A stretch of DNA of 64,000 nucleotides from Neurospora tetraspora (lineage: Eukaryota; Ascomycota; Sordariomycetes; Sordariales; Sordariaceae). The stretch covers positions 868,001-932,000 of the forward strand of contig NW_026944390.1 in the NCBI RefSeq assembly GCF_033439725.1, in the 5' to 3' direction. The notes beneath the pieces were generated by a model, which was not told where the DNA came from, made no database searches, and saw only the letters and a program-made list of their open reading frames with translations. This document shows, piece by piece, positions 10,883 through 21,874 of this stretch; position 1 is the first letter of the stretch; each line of letters begins with the position of its first letter. The position numbers and the translations under genes were made by a program.

Positions 10883-11144
10883 GGTAGTATGGTAACGTCT
10901 CGTGTCCCAAATAGGCAATTTTTTCGTACAGCTCCGAGCGAGTGGTTCGTCTTGGCACGTCGAACAGGGAGGAGGCAAGGCATCGCGAGTAGCCTCAAAC
11001 AACCCCTGGTAAGGTAGTATGGTAACGTCTCGTGTGTCCCAAATAGGCAATTGTTTCATACAGCTCCGAGCGAGTGGTTCTTCTTGGCACGTCGAACAGA
11101 GAGGAGGCAAGGCATCGCGAGGAGCCTCAAACAACCCCTGGTTG
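10883..11144. repeat. two tandem copies of a 130-bp unit
   Basis: The unit starting GGTAGTATGGTAACGTCTCG occurs at 10883-11012 and again at 11013-11144, head to tail, with a handful of substitutions and a 2-base (GT) insertion in the second. A minus-strand open frame (10694-11134) runs through both copies with a repeated peptide, but it has no similarity I recognise and is probably fortuitous. The unit is below the size normally subject to RIP, consistent with its survival. Confidence 0.85.
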
Positions 11145-11242
11145 TCATTCGTGCGCCTAGGTCAGGTGTTGTTTACCTCCTGACAAATTTCGGCAGTTTC
11201 GATGAGTGAGGTTTGGTCGAAGAGGTCGCCGGAACTCGTTGG

Positions 11243-11248
11243 TATAAA
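11243..11248 (+). promoter_or_regulatory. TATA box of the GH43 gene
   Basis: TATAAA 94 bp upstream of the GH43 ATG, in the usual distance range. Confidence 0.55.
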
Positions 11249-11336
11249 GACGTCAGCAATGGCCTGTGTCTGAAGTCACTCAAGGAATCAGCCAGTTCAC
11301 AACAAAACCGGACTTAGCTAACACCAGACACTCACG

Positions 11337-12572
11337 ATGAGAGCCTCCGCCTACTTCTCCTGGGCCTTCCTGCTGTCGCCCATCTGGGCCGCCCCAGTTT
11401 CGGAGCCCACGAACCCATGTCTCACCAGGCAAACAAGCACCAGCTTCACTGACTACGCCTATGTTTACGTGAGTCGGCCTTTTCTGCAGTACCTTATGCC
11501 TTAGTAAAGGCGGAGTTCAAGAACTGACAATCACCCAGTTCACAGGCGAAGGCTATTCCAACGGCGAGCAGGTCTATATGGCTGTCAGCAACAACAATGA
11601 TCCCAACCAATGGACAACGCTCAAGAATGGTCAACCCTATCTGACCACCAACGTCGGTACCAAGGGCATTCGCGACCCTTCATTGATCGTTGCTCCGGAT
11701 AGAAGCAAGTTTTGGATCATTGCCACGGACCTCAAAGTCAACGGTCTCCCCGGCGGCTGGTCCAACACCGACATGCAAACCAAGGGCTCCAAGTCCATCG
11801 TCGTCTGGGAGTCCACCAACCTCCGCAACTGGTCTGGCCCCCGGCTCGCCAAGGTGTCCCCCGACAATGCAGGCATGACCTGGGCGCCCGATGCCATCTG
11901 GGACCCTGCGCGTAACGCCTTCATGGTGTACTGGACTTCGAGCGTCCTCTCTACCGGCAACGGGATCACGGCCGGGTGGAAGACCCTCCGATGCTATACC
12001 AATGACTTTGTGACCTTCACCAAGCCGGAAGAGTACCTCGTAGGGTACGGCATGGATAACACCATCACCGCCGGTGACAACGGAGTGTTCTATATGATCA
12101 GCAAGAACGGACCGAACGGGTTGATCCAGGAGAACGTGGCGACCAACGGACTCTCGGGAGGATGGAAGAAGGTCTCGGAGAACATTGGACAGGGCTCTTT
12201 GCCGTCTGGCGAGGGACCGTTGATCTTCAGGGACAACAAGGACCGCAACAAGGTGCGTGCGCTCGGCTATACTCGTCTGTTGACATGTCGAATGTTCCGT
12301 TGGTCGTGCTGACTTATTGTCGTTTAACAGTGGCATCTCTGGATCGACAACAACACCAAGGGAACCGGGTATATGCCGTTCGAGACATACAACATTGCCG
12401 GCGGTCAGTACACCAAGACGCAGAACTCCAAGCTCCCGGCCAACCCACGCCACGGATATGTGATTCCCATGTAAGTTTCGCTTGATCTGTGACAGAGAGA
12501 GTCATGGTAGCTGACCAAAGCCATCTTGGATGTAGCACCGCCGCCGAAAGAAGTGCCTTGTTGTCCTCCTAA
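11337..12572 (+). CDS. secreted glycoside hydrolase family 43 (arabinofuranosidase-like)
   Basis: Four exons: 11337-11468, 11539-12252, 12331-12470 and 12536-12572, total 340 aa; all introns have GT-AG ends and compatible phases. The signal peptide (AYFSWAFLLSPIWA, cleavage near APVSEP) predicts secretion. The single catalytic domain shows the GH43 triad: RDPSLIV (general-base Asp), MTWAPDAIWD (pKa-modulating Asp) and SGEGPLIF (proton-donor Glu), as expected for a five-bladed propeller. The length equals the bare domain, with no CBM. The likely role is removal of arabinose or xylose side chains from plant cell-wall polymers. Exact specificity cannot be assigned from sequence. It stands alone with no co-oriented CAZyme neighbour. 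Confidence 0.87.
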
Positions 12573-14253
12573 GTCCGAACCAACCGCCAGATCGTACATG
12601 GTTCGTGTAAGTAAGGTCTGGTACCTTTGGTCTTTCATCCCATGGCATCGTATATAAGACTTGGCTTCCACCCAAGTGTGGTCTAGTCTCTTCTCTTCTC
12701 TTCATCTTTAGTTATTTATCAACAACGTTAGTTTATTTGCGTGTCTCGACCGCTAGATGCACGTGCGTGACAGTACGGTTTGGGATTGTTGTATCTGATG
12801 ACCTTTTGGTGATATTGCGTCCGACTCCGAGTAAGTTGGCAATGTCAATAGTCGAGTAACCGTAGCCAAATGCAATGACGGCATCAGCACATCGCCGTGT
12901 GTTGTTGGTTTCAAGAGTTGTTGCAAAGGAAACAAAATGATGTGTCAGCGGAATTCCAGATTCCCCCGCATAAATCCCAGAGATGATTGCGGGTCAAACG
13001 CAACCAATGACCACTGCTCTTTCATTGTTCGCTACGGTCATGCAACGCTGCGACCAATCAGCAGCCCATAATTACTGAGTTCACGTGGAGAACGTTCCGG
13101 GATCAACCGACTCCCCTCAGCTGTCAGTTGCGAATCCTTCTGGATAGCATCTGAATAGCGGCCGTATATCTGCTAGCGAGCTGCCAATATCTGGTGAGAA
13201 GTAGGGGGATGCACTAACACTTACACTCGAGGGCCTCCACCGGCAGCCGAGGAACATTACATTCAACCACAAGGGCAAGGCAGAACGAGGTTGAGACATT
13301 CAGAAAGTCGGTCGGCCGGCTTTGGACGGCAAGAGGCAAGTCGCTTGTTGTCGCTTGTTGTCGCTTGCCTTGGCCGCCAAAAGATCCTTCCGTCCGCCGC
13401 CCATTTCAAAGTTCCGAACGATCCTTTGCGATCGCTCTTGACCACCATTCGTGCATTTTCTCCTCTTTCTTGCTTGTCGCTTTCAGTTCCCAACCCGCGC
13501 CGGCCTTCGTCATACCTCAACTCCCTCTCAGCTCTGCGCTTCTTTTGTCTGCGAAACTCAGCTTTCTGCACTTTAATATCTAATTCACCCCTTGCGCCGT
13601 TGGAATATCAATGACCGCGAATCAGCCCTTTGTTACCAGCGCGTCAAGCGATTGAACATAACATCATCCGTCGAACCGAAATAGACTAGCATCGCGAGAA
13701 CCTTGCTGTCCACCACATACTGCAGCCAGCATCGACACTTCCAAGTTCTACCACCACCATTACATCGCCCAACTCCAACTCCCAAGACGCTCAAAAGGGA
13801 AACTCTGCGGGGATCGTTCCATCCAAGCCAAGCCCACCGCACGGCGCAACCTGGGCTCCAAGGCCAAGGGCTCGGACACCACGACCGACGTCAGGAATTA
13901 CACAAAAGGGCAGGTCAGAGGAGGGCACCGAGCGAACTCCGAGGGAACTGGGATCGTTCCGCAGAATCCTTTACGAGCAAGGTCCAAAAACCCGAAAGGG
14001 CTTGCATCTGCATCGACAACTCGTCGCCGTTTTCTGGCAGACCATCCTGCCGCATCTCGGGCCTCTGGTTCGCCCGTCCAGCAATCGTTTCCGATAGCAG
14101 CCGCCTCGCCTCCCACAAACATTTCCCGTCCCACAAACCCCAAACCGTGATATTCTAGGGACACAACATATCCCTCACCTCCAAACCCTCATATCCGCCG
14201 TTTAGACACAACATTCAGGAGTCGTACCAGCGCCGTTCTGGTTCCGAATTGGA
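12573..14253. other. intergenic; possible long 5' leader of the next gene
   Basis: No gene I can support. Two Met-initiated + strand frames occur: 13291-13614 and 13703-14158. A further long frame without an ATG runs from about 13690 to 14152 and is rich in Ser/Pro/Arg. It could be an upstream exon of the 14254 gene or its leader. Short tandem TTGTCGCTTG units lie at 13339-13370. Confidence 0.35.
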
Positions 14254-14778
14254 ATGCCATCCACCATGCCGTCCCAACGTCCCTTTTTCCTGTCTACCTT
14301 CTTCGCCGCCTTCCGCCAACAACCACCTTCTTCGCTCTACAATGGTCAACAGCCCAACAAGAATGCCACAGCGACGGCGCCAGGCGGCGCGACTGCCCAA
14401 GCGAACCCCACGAACTCCCCTGGCACTGTAGCGACGCCGCGCACAATCACTACATCCACGAGCAATCAAGCATCATCGTCGAGCTCTCCATCTGGGCGCG
14501 AAGGTGGTGTCATGGGACAACTTCCTCTATCACCGCGCTCGCATCACTCGGGCATTCCCATTCCAGAAGGCAACCGACATCATCATCATCACCACCACCA
14601 CAACAGTAGGAGGAGAGGGAGCGACAGCAGCAGTGAGGGCTTCCGCGAGGTGTCTGGCGCAGAAAAACTATACATTGGCGGAAGGACAGCAACAGGCGAA
14701 GAAAAGTTCTTTAAACTGGGGGTAGTACGGAGGATTAGGAGTGGGGATAGGTTGAGTTTGGATCGATTGAGTCTTTGA
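14254..14778 (+). CDS. low-complexity conserved-looking protein, unknown function (174 aa)
   Basis: Single frame with Ser/Thr/Pro/Asn-rich N-terminal two thirds, a run of eight His (about residues 109-116) and a compact, less biased C-terminus: EKLYIGGRTATGEEKFFKLG followed by a basic VVRRIRSGDRLS tail. The contrast between a disordered body and an ordered, charged tail, plus GREGGVMGQLPLSPRSHHSG, suggests a real protein with short binding motifs; I believe similar tails occur in other Sordariales proteins but cannot verify that. No catalytic motif, signal peptide or membrane segment. Start at 14254 is the first ATG; 14266 is an alternative, and an upstream exon is possible. Confidence 0.6.
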   Translation: MPSTMPSQRPFFLSTFFAAFRQQPPSSLYNGQQPNKNATATAPGGATAQANPTNSPGTVATPRTITTSTSNQASSSSSPSGREGGVMGQLPLSPRSHHSGIPIPEGNRHHHHHHHHNSRRRGSDSSSEGFREVSGAEKLYIGGRTATGEEKFFKLGVVRRIRSGDRLSLDRLSL

Positions 14779-15509
14779 AAGAGAAAGGATGAGGATGAGG
14801 GTGATGACGTCTTGTCCACACTAGTAAAAGCCTCCATTGCCTTTCTTGGATAGCGCCATATCAGAACATTTTTTTGCGACAGGGGAACAAGCAACAACAA
14901 AATACGACAATACATACACACACATAGCGACACGGACACAGCATGGACATATGGGATAGACCTCGTCGAAACAGTACACTGCAGGGTGGTCAGGACGTCT
15001 CAACAGAATGTTGTCAAAGGGGGCGTCAATAGTTTCTTGTTTTAATCAGATACTCAAAGGTGGCGTTAGGTGAATGGGCAAAGGAAAACATCATACTTGG
15101 GAACGGGGGATCAGCTACAATCATACAATACACAACTATACCATCAGTTATCAAAATGCTATCGGCGTGTATGAGCATTTTGTATTTTAACCAGTCTTCA
15201 AGAATATCGTCTTGAGGGTGGTATATCATGGTCCCACCTGAATCAGGTTAACAACGGCGCTTGTTAAGAAATCATCAGGACGACTACGGGAGAGATTTAC
15301 TAGTGAACACACAGGAACACCTTGATTTTCAAGGGTAATGGAAACTATACCCCCAACCTAGTGACGCGCCGCCTGCCGCGCCTGCCGCTCCTTCTCCCGT
15401 TCCTTCCTCTTGCCAGCCTGCCACTCCAGCCCGCCACTCCAGCCCGCCACTCCTGCCATCCCAACTTGGCTAGAGGTATATAAGTTCCGTTCACTGGCCA
15501 CCTTTCCGT
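14779..15509. other. intergenic between the low-complexity gene and the tRNA-like gene
   Basis: Nothing beyond small frames. The 3' UTR of the preceding gene presumably lies at the left side. Confidence 0.4.
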
Positions 15510-15608
15510 GGTTCGTTGGTGTAATGGATAACATCCCTGGCGTGGAATGATTCCCCGTCTGCGTACGCGTCTCAGAGGAAGATATCGGTTCGAATCTGGT
15601 ACGGGCCA
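15510..15608 (+). tRNA. tRNA-like gene with long anticodon arm, isotype unassigned
   Basis: The 7-bp acceptor stem GGTTCGT/ACGGGCC, an A-box-like D-arm (TGGTGTAATGGATAACAT) and a perfect B box/T-arm (GGTTCGAATC) are present. A T-run (15612-15625) follows as a Pol III terminator. The 99-nt length implies an intron in the anticodon arm or an unusual variant. I could not find a five-pair anticodon stem with U33; the best 5' stem CCCTG pairs four of five with CAGAG. It may be an intron-containing tRNA I mis-fold, a pseudogene, or the head of a SINE. Confidence 0.6.
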
Positions 15609-15611
15609 CAC

Positions 15612-15625
15612 TTTTTTTTTTTTTT
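15612..15625 (+). terminator. Pol III terminator (T14)
   Basis: A run of 14 T begins 4 nt after the tRNA-like gene, the normal Pol III stop signal. Confidence 0.7.
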
Positions 15626-15856
15626 GTCACCTTTTTTCCCGCGTCTTCAGGAGTATTAGGTAGCAGCATGTTTTTAAAACGCATTATCTGTCTGGGTGGG
15701 TGTCATTGCATTTAACATTGGGCTAATCTACTTTGTAATGGGAGCAGATAGGATAGGATAGATATATCTTATGTAGAGATAGAGTAGTAGTAATGCATAC
15801 CTACAAAGAGAATGAACAAAACAAGACTACCTTGATAAGATAAAGTAGGTACCTAA

Positions 15857-18419
15857 TCACCACATAAACCTCTGCACACTCCCCCCGTCCAACATCTCCC
15901 CACTGGCGGCAGTCTTCCAGTAAAACGGCTTGAAGAGGAACATGTACATTGTTCCGACGTTGATGGCTAGGAACCAGATTGTTTCTAGGGCTAGGGTTAA
16001 GTCGGTTCTGCGGAGGATATTCCAGAGGAGACTACTGTTTTGGTTTCCTCCGATTTCGTTTTGTTGTTGTTGTTGTTGTTGCGGCGCCGCAGTACCAGTA
16101 GTAGTAGTAGTAGTAGTAGTATCATTACCACTACCACCCTTACCGCTTCCGCCGCCGCTGTTGGTGGTGGTAGAAGACGCAAAAGAAGAAGAAGAAGAAG
16201 AAGAAGAAGAAGAACCGGAAGAGATAGGAGAAGAAGGCACCGGCACCGGCATGGCAGGCACCAACAACCGATAAAACACCCACGGCAAGATAAAATATCT
16301 CGGCTCAACCAGCGGCGCAGTGACAAGAGACAGGGTGGTGGTCAAAAGCCAGAGAAGAACGGTGGAGGTGCGTGGGGAGGAGGTAGACGGGCTCGGTTGG
16401 GAGGGGGTGAGGGTTGTGAAGGCGCCTATGAGCCATTCTTCCTCTTGCTTGTCTTTCTTTTGTTCGTAATTCGCAGTCGTTTTTGGGTCGCTCTTGTCGT
16501 CAGCCGTTTCATCGATGCTACGATTGATGAATCTTTGCCTCGCCAACAGAAGCTCCTGAGTAGCAAACGGCGAAGCAGAAAACTCATCCCTCCACCGCAT
16601 TTTATTCTCCGCGTCATTCTTCAGCTGCATCTCGCCGACAAAGTCGCGCGAAGGGGGGTTGTTCCCCTCGAGCCGCTTCCAGACGAGCCATCTTGATAAA
16701 GTGTAGGCGAACACGAGGGCGAGACGAACCGAAGAGGAGCGGAGGATGGTGTACCGAAAGATGTAGAACATGTAGTGCCGGTTGTCGGCGAGGGTGAAGG
16801 GGTGGATGATGGTGTTGTAGTGGATGATCAAGGCGGAGAGGAGGATGGTAAGGAGGAGGTAGAGGGGGTAGTAGAGTTTGCGGGAGAGGAGGAAGTAGAG
16901 GGTGTTTAGGAGGGGGGAGCCTGGTCCTGATGATTTTGTGTTGGAGGAGGGGGGATCTGGGGTCGTAGTTTCGTGTGGTTCGGTCGTGGAGGATTTCGTG
17001 GATTTGATTGTTGGTTTGGTGGGTTTAAGTGAAGAGAGGCCTGGGTTGTCGGTGGTTGAGTTTGAGGGGCCGGTACGTTTGGTGCGAGAGATGAGACCTG
17101 CGACGGTAGAGAGAACCGGGGAGATAAGGAGAGGAGCAGAGAAGAAGGCAAAGAAAGGCCAGATGTAAAGCATCTGGGGGAGATGGATGGTGGCGATATG
17201 GTTGGATTTGTCTCCTGCACGATGGTTAGGTTCTAGCGGTTCACAAATGGGGAGGGAAAGGAGGAACGAACCAAGCACAACACCCCCATTCCAAGCCACG
17301 AACCCGGCAAACAGGCCCATGATAGTGATATGGGGCCAGACCTGTCTCAACACCTTGAGCGGGTTGCAAAGAGCAGCGATGCCGATACTCAAGAGACACA
17401 AGGCCCAATCTGTAAAGATAACATCAACATCCTTCACACTTTGAGGTAGGCAATGAGGGTAGACATACCATCAGGCCAGGCCATATCAACTGGTGGATCG
17501 TGAACATCACCCACCGCATACCTCTTCAGCCAAAACCCGAAGAACTCTCCCACCGAAGCCAGGGAAATACTCGGGGTTTCCCTCTCAGGAACTGGCTTTG
17601 GCTTCAGTCCCCTGACCACATGTGCAGCCTCCAGACCGCCCATGTACACCACCACCCAGAAAACATTCGTCTGCCTCATAAAGAGCGCAGCGACGCCCAA
17701 GATGACAGTCCAAAGACCATTAAGAAACCCCGGCTTCTCGGAATGAGAAGCCACACGGTTCAAGTGATTCCGATATGCCGCCAGCACAACAAGAGTAGAC
17801 GCGACATCGGTGTAGTAGAGCCCCGAAAAGAAGAAGATAACGGGGAACAAAGCGATGTTGATGGCCGTATGGTAAGCGTAGAACGACACGGCGCTCTTCT
17901 CTGCCCCAATGGCAGTCTGGGCCTCGATCCTACGCCGACAGGACAGAGCAAGTAGGGCTGTGAGGAGGGTGGCCACGAGGTTGTTGGAGCGTAGAGAGGA
18001 TGGAGTGCACTCGGCCAGGCGCATGAGTTTGTGCCAGCCTACGGAGAGGAGGTACAGGCCGGGGGGCGTGGTGATTTTGTCGTCCCATTCATGGTAGCGG
18101 CCTTCACAGTATGTTTGGGCTTGGGGGATGTGGAAGACTTCGTCCTACAGTAGGTGAGTATTAGTGACTGAACTTGGGCCATGGCCAAGGAGTTTCTCAC
18201 CAGGTATGGCTCAGGGGCATAGTGGTTCACAAGAGCCAGCCAGGAGCGAGCGAAAAAGTAAATGAGCAGGAAGCCGCTGGCCGTGATAAAGGTGGAGTCC
18301 TGGGATTTCGAGATGGTTGTTGTAGGTTTAACGAGTTTGGCTAGAAGGATGGAGATGGCCAGACCTCTCAGCACCTCGTTGAACGTAGAGGTCTCCAGGA
18401 GGACACGTAGAGCATCCAT
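15857..18419 (-). CDS. alg-10: ALG10/DIE2 dolichyl-P-Glc alpha-1,2-glucosyltransferase
   Basis: Exons 18419-18201, 18144-17469 and 17409-15857 (815 aa). Introns are 56 and 59 bp with consensus ends (GTGAGA...TGTAG; GTATGT...TTTACAG) and fitting phases. Exon 2 opens with DEVFHIPQAQTYC, the ALG10 signature. A second conserved block is GDKSNHIATIHLPQMLYIWP in exon 3. Many hydrophobic segments fit a polytopic ER protein. ALG10 adds the third, terminal glucose to the dolichol-linked N-glycan precursor, the signal for oligosaccharyltransferase. It is much longer than yeast ALG10 (about 525 aa as I recall). The extra length is in hydrophilic low-complexity loops: a Ser/Thr/Pro-rich loop in early exon 3 and a stretch near residues 670-735 with runs of Ser, Thr and Gln encoded by trinucleotide repeats. 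Confidence 0.92.
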
Positions 18420-18852
18420 CGTGAAGGGAATTGAGGATCAAAGTGAGAAACGAGTGGACGTCATACCCCCGTGAGAAAAAGGATTTGACAGGTGACAACA
18501 CAATGTAGAATTCGGAATGCTTAACGTGCACTTCGATGTAGTTGATGTACAAGTGTTAGTGATCAGGGACATCTCATGGTGTTGATGATGCGTCTTGGCA
18601 AGGAGCTGTTAATGACGGCCCCACCCCTAGGAGCTTAGAGGGTCTGTGCGCACCATCCCATCATGAGCTACGGGACGTCTGATGTCTGGTCAAGCTGAAA
18701 ACTCGTCCTTCAGATCTATGGGCACCCACATACTTTCGACTAGGAGGAGTAGTTGTCTATAAAATGCTGTACTTTATACAAGCCGTGTCATACGGCAGGT
18801 GCCTGTCCACCAAACAATCCCACCATGCCCTCCGTGGTATCAAAGAGATAAT

Positions 18853-19781
18853 TTAGAACGGCTATTACGCATTAGCTATAGTCATAGTGATGTGCAGCAG
18901 AAAGGTTATAGAACTTACGTTGTCAGAGGCAGGGATCTCCTTGACGAAGTACTTCTTGCCGAAGTAGGGGATGTGCTGTGTGGCTGTTAGTGAACTGATA
19001 TCGATCTTCTCCAAGATAGGGGTTTCTTCGTACCTGGAGGAGGTCCCTCTGGACACGGGGAATGCCGGAAGCGTAGAAGATGACGGCGAAGAGGGCGACA
19101 CCACCCCAAGCAGCGGTTTGGGGGAGGCTATAGAAATTAGTTAGCTGTTGGTCACGGTTTTGGTCCATTCCACATCCTCCCAAGAACATGACCGCTCCTT
19201 CGAAGACAAATGGGTGGCCCTCTCCTTCGGCATAACAGCACTGTTGCACCGATCCCTTATCCTTCGACCTTGCCCGCCCATACTGCTTGAACTTTGAAGA
19301 AACGGTCCCTCCTCTGAAAGCTCCCTCAAAGCTCCTATCCTATAGCCCCTATAGCTCCCAGCCACCTCCAACCCAAGTCAATTCGCGGAAAGGTAACCTA
19401 CAGTCTGTAGAGCTGCTTGGGAGTGATGCCATCAATGTGAGGCTGGTACTGGTACCTAATTCCAACGCATCAGCAGCTTGTCCCTGAGCTGTTTTCCCGC
19501 CCGTCCAAATCGTGCCGGTAGGCTGTCGCTGTGCGGGCGAGTCGTGGCTTCGGTCGTCGCTTACTTAGGGCCGTAGGGGCTCTTGTACGCAGGGTACGAA
19601 GAACGGAGAGCGCGAGTCTGGATTCGCGAGTCTCGAGGTTAGCTCCATGTTATTCTGTCGTCATACGGCGGTGATAGTGTTCGGCGGGATTCGGCATCGC
19701 TTGTCGCAACGTGGAAATGCGACGCTGTTCGAAATGGAAAATCGGGCATTTGGGGAGCTGCGTGGCACGTACGGCGAACAT
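18853..19781 (-). CDS. qcr10: cytochrome bc1 complex subunit 10 (QCR10), six exons
   Basis: Exons 19781-19773 (9 nt: ATG TTC GCC), 19617-19565, 19455-19402, 19127-19034, 18975-18919 and 18861-18853 (9 nt: CCG TTC TAA), sum 276 nt = 91 aa. Each junction is GT-AG with matching phase; intron 1 has a GCTAAC branch site 29-24 nt before its acceptor. The protein contains YKSPYGPK, YQPHIDGITPKQLY, the single membrane helix AAWGGVALFAVIFYASG and HIPYFGKKYFVKEIPASDN. This is the fungal QCR10 pattern, the small accessory subunit of respiratory complex III in the inner mitochondrial membrane. The first exon is the least certain; the core exons are secure. It is divergent to med-4, sharing a ~600-bp intergenic region. 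Confidence 0.85.
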
Positions 19782-20379
19782 CTTGGCTGTGGCGTCGAGA
19801 ACGAGCGAGCTGATGCTTCAATGGCTGCAACAAGATCTCGAACTAGGAGCTGGTTTTGGATGGGTCGCGATGCGCGAGATTCTTTTGCCGGACGAAGCCG
19901 GGATCACTTTGCGGCCTCAGGCACCAATCAGAAGCTTGATGATTCGCAGTCGCTGGCAGTGTGTTTTGGAGCTTTTGCCGGCCGGCAATCTGAAGCCTGG
20001 GTGACGGGAAGAGTGGATCCTCTTTTTAGAGTTGCATCCCTGGTCCCGTCACAGGCCTGGCGCGCACCTCAACGGCGCCCGTGTCGGTCGACTCGTCGTA
20101 GCACTGAAACGCCCCACCATCCATTATTGTCAACTTTCAAGCTTCGAACGAAGCTTCAAGCTCGATATTTGTCCGCTCACCACCATCAGCAGGCCCATCT
20201 AACTCGGTCACATCCAGTCCAATTAACGAAACACTCTTTGCTGAAGTTCGATCAATATTTACTGGCGTGCTTTCGTCCTCATCTGCAGACCCGAATCTGT
20301 CATCGAAGACACACGACACGCGACCTCCCAAACACAGCGCAAAACAACCAAACCTCCGAACTTAGGTTACCTCAATAAA

Positions 20380-21459
20380 ATGGACAAATACCTCGACACC
20401 CGCTTCGAGCGGGTAGAAAAGGCCCTCTCGACTTTCATCGACTCAATCGCCAAATACAATCCCTCCGAGAAGCTCGCCGAAGACCTCGTCGCCGCCGACC
20501 GCGAGCTCGCAGCGGGCCTCAAGGAGCTCGAGCGGCACCAAAACAACCACGCGCGCATTCTCCAGCTGCGACAAGAGACGGCCTCGCTCGACCAGCAAAC
20601 CAAGGACATAATCGGCGGACTCTGGAACATGCGCAAGGAAGTCAAAACCACACCCGCGACCCAGTACCCTGCCACCGGACCCAAGTACAAGTTCACCACG
20701 CACGAGCTCCTCAACTACGCCAAGCGCATAAGCCGCACCACGCTTCCGCCCGCACACCTGCTTTATAACGGCGAACCGCTTAGCGAATCTCAACAAGCAC
20801 CAGGAGCAGGAGGAGGACAACCAATGGAAGTCGACTCGGCAGCACAAACCCCCATGCCCGGCGGCGGCGGCGGCGGCGGCGGAACCGCAACAGCAGCCGG
20901 CACACCCGCCGCCAGCGCGGCCCCAACACCCGCCGCTTACGGCCCTTCTGCCCTAACTACCACCACCACAGCTCCCTTCTCCCAACCCCCACCCCCTCCC
21001 TCAGCCAACCAAACCGCCCTACCCGATGACTTCAAGCCGCACATCAACCTGCTAACAGGCTACCAATTCCACCCCTGGCCTACGGAGGACAAGGTGCGCA
21101 TGGGTGGCATGGCGGCCTACCAGTCCTTGGTTTCGCGAGCCGTGGATCCCAGGGGGTACGACCCGGAGGAGGAAGAGCGAAGAAAGAAGGAGGAGGAGGA
21201 GGCGAGGAAGGAGGCCGAAGAGAGGGCGATACGCGAGCGGGAGGAGGAGGAGAAGAGGATGCGCGAGGAACGGGAGAGGATGGCGAGGGAGAGGGAGAGG
21301 GCGAGACGGGATGAGGCGGAGCGGAGTGGAAGTATTTCGGGACCGGCTGGTGGGGCGGGTGCCCCGGCTGCGGCGGCGTCCAGTGGAGGTGGTGGTGGAA
21401 GGAGTCAGTTTACTTTCTTGGATGGGATGGATGATGATGATGACGATGATGAGGATTAG
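20380..21459 (+). CDS. med-4: Mediator complex subunit 4
   Basis: Single exon, 359 aa. The N-terminal coiled coil (FERVEKALSTFIDSIAKYNP ... ELERHQNNHARILQLRQE) and the conserved KFTTHELLNYAKRISRTTLP with APPA-like PPAHLLYNG are diagnostic for MED4. The middle is Gly/Ala/Pro/Thr-rich; a charged single helix of alternating R/E (about residues 265-315) follows, and the tail ends QFTFLDGMDD plus an acidic run. MED4 is a structural subunit of the Mediator middle module that bridges activators and RNA polymerase II in the nucleus. The length is normal for filamentous fungi. No intron is needed. Confidence 0.93.
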   Translation: MDKYLDTRFERVEKALSTFIDSIAKYNPSEKLAEDLVAADRELAAGLKELERHQNNHARILQLRQETASLDQQTKDIIGGLWNMRKEVKTTPATQYPATGPKYKFTTHELLNYAKRISRTTLPPAHLLYNGEPLSESQQAPGAGGGQPMEVDSAAQTPMPGGGGGGGGTATAAGTPAASAAPTPAAYGPSALTTTTTAPFSQPPPPPSANQTALPDDFKPHINLLTGYQFHPWPTEDKVRMGGMAAYQSLVSRAVDPRGYDPEEEERRKKEEEEARKEAEERAIREREEEEKRMREERERMARERERARRDEAERSGSISGPAGGAGAPAAAASSGGGGGRSQFTFLDGMDDDDDDDED

Positions 21460-21874
21460 ACTGGGCGGGGCTGGGGAAGTGATGGGTGGGAAAAGGGGGG
21501 AAAGAATGGCGTTGCTTGATACCCAAGATTGGCGTTGCAGGTGGCATGATTTGGAAGTCATCCTTTGCATGTGAAAGCGAAACTAGAAGATATTAAGATA
21601 TGGCTCTCACGAGCAGATATTGATCTTTCCAAGGTTAAATAAAAGGCTAAATATGATGATACACAAAAATGAAGATACCATCCATCCCCACGCCCATTTA
21701 TCCCCAGTTGTCTTTGTTTTCTCTAAGCCAGATCAGGGTAGCAGTCCAACTCTACCTCTATGTTGTACAGCAAGACTTCTCTTTTCGCGTTTGTCCTACC
21801 TCTCTTACCCCCTCTTAACCGTCATAACTACTACACCTCCGTGTTCATGTACTTCTATGCTCCTCAAAGTTCGA

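Noticed and set aside
10694-11134. 146-codon minus-strand ORF over the tandem duplication
   Set aside because: Its repeated peptide results from the duplicated DNA; no motif and no splice support.
13703-14158. Possible upstream exon(s) of the 14254 gene
   Set aside because: Open but lacks a convincing start/splice link and any recognisable domain.
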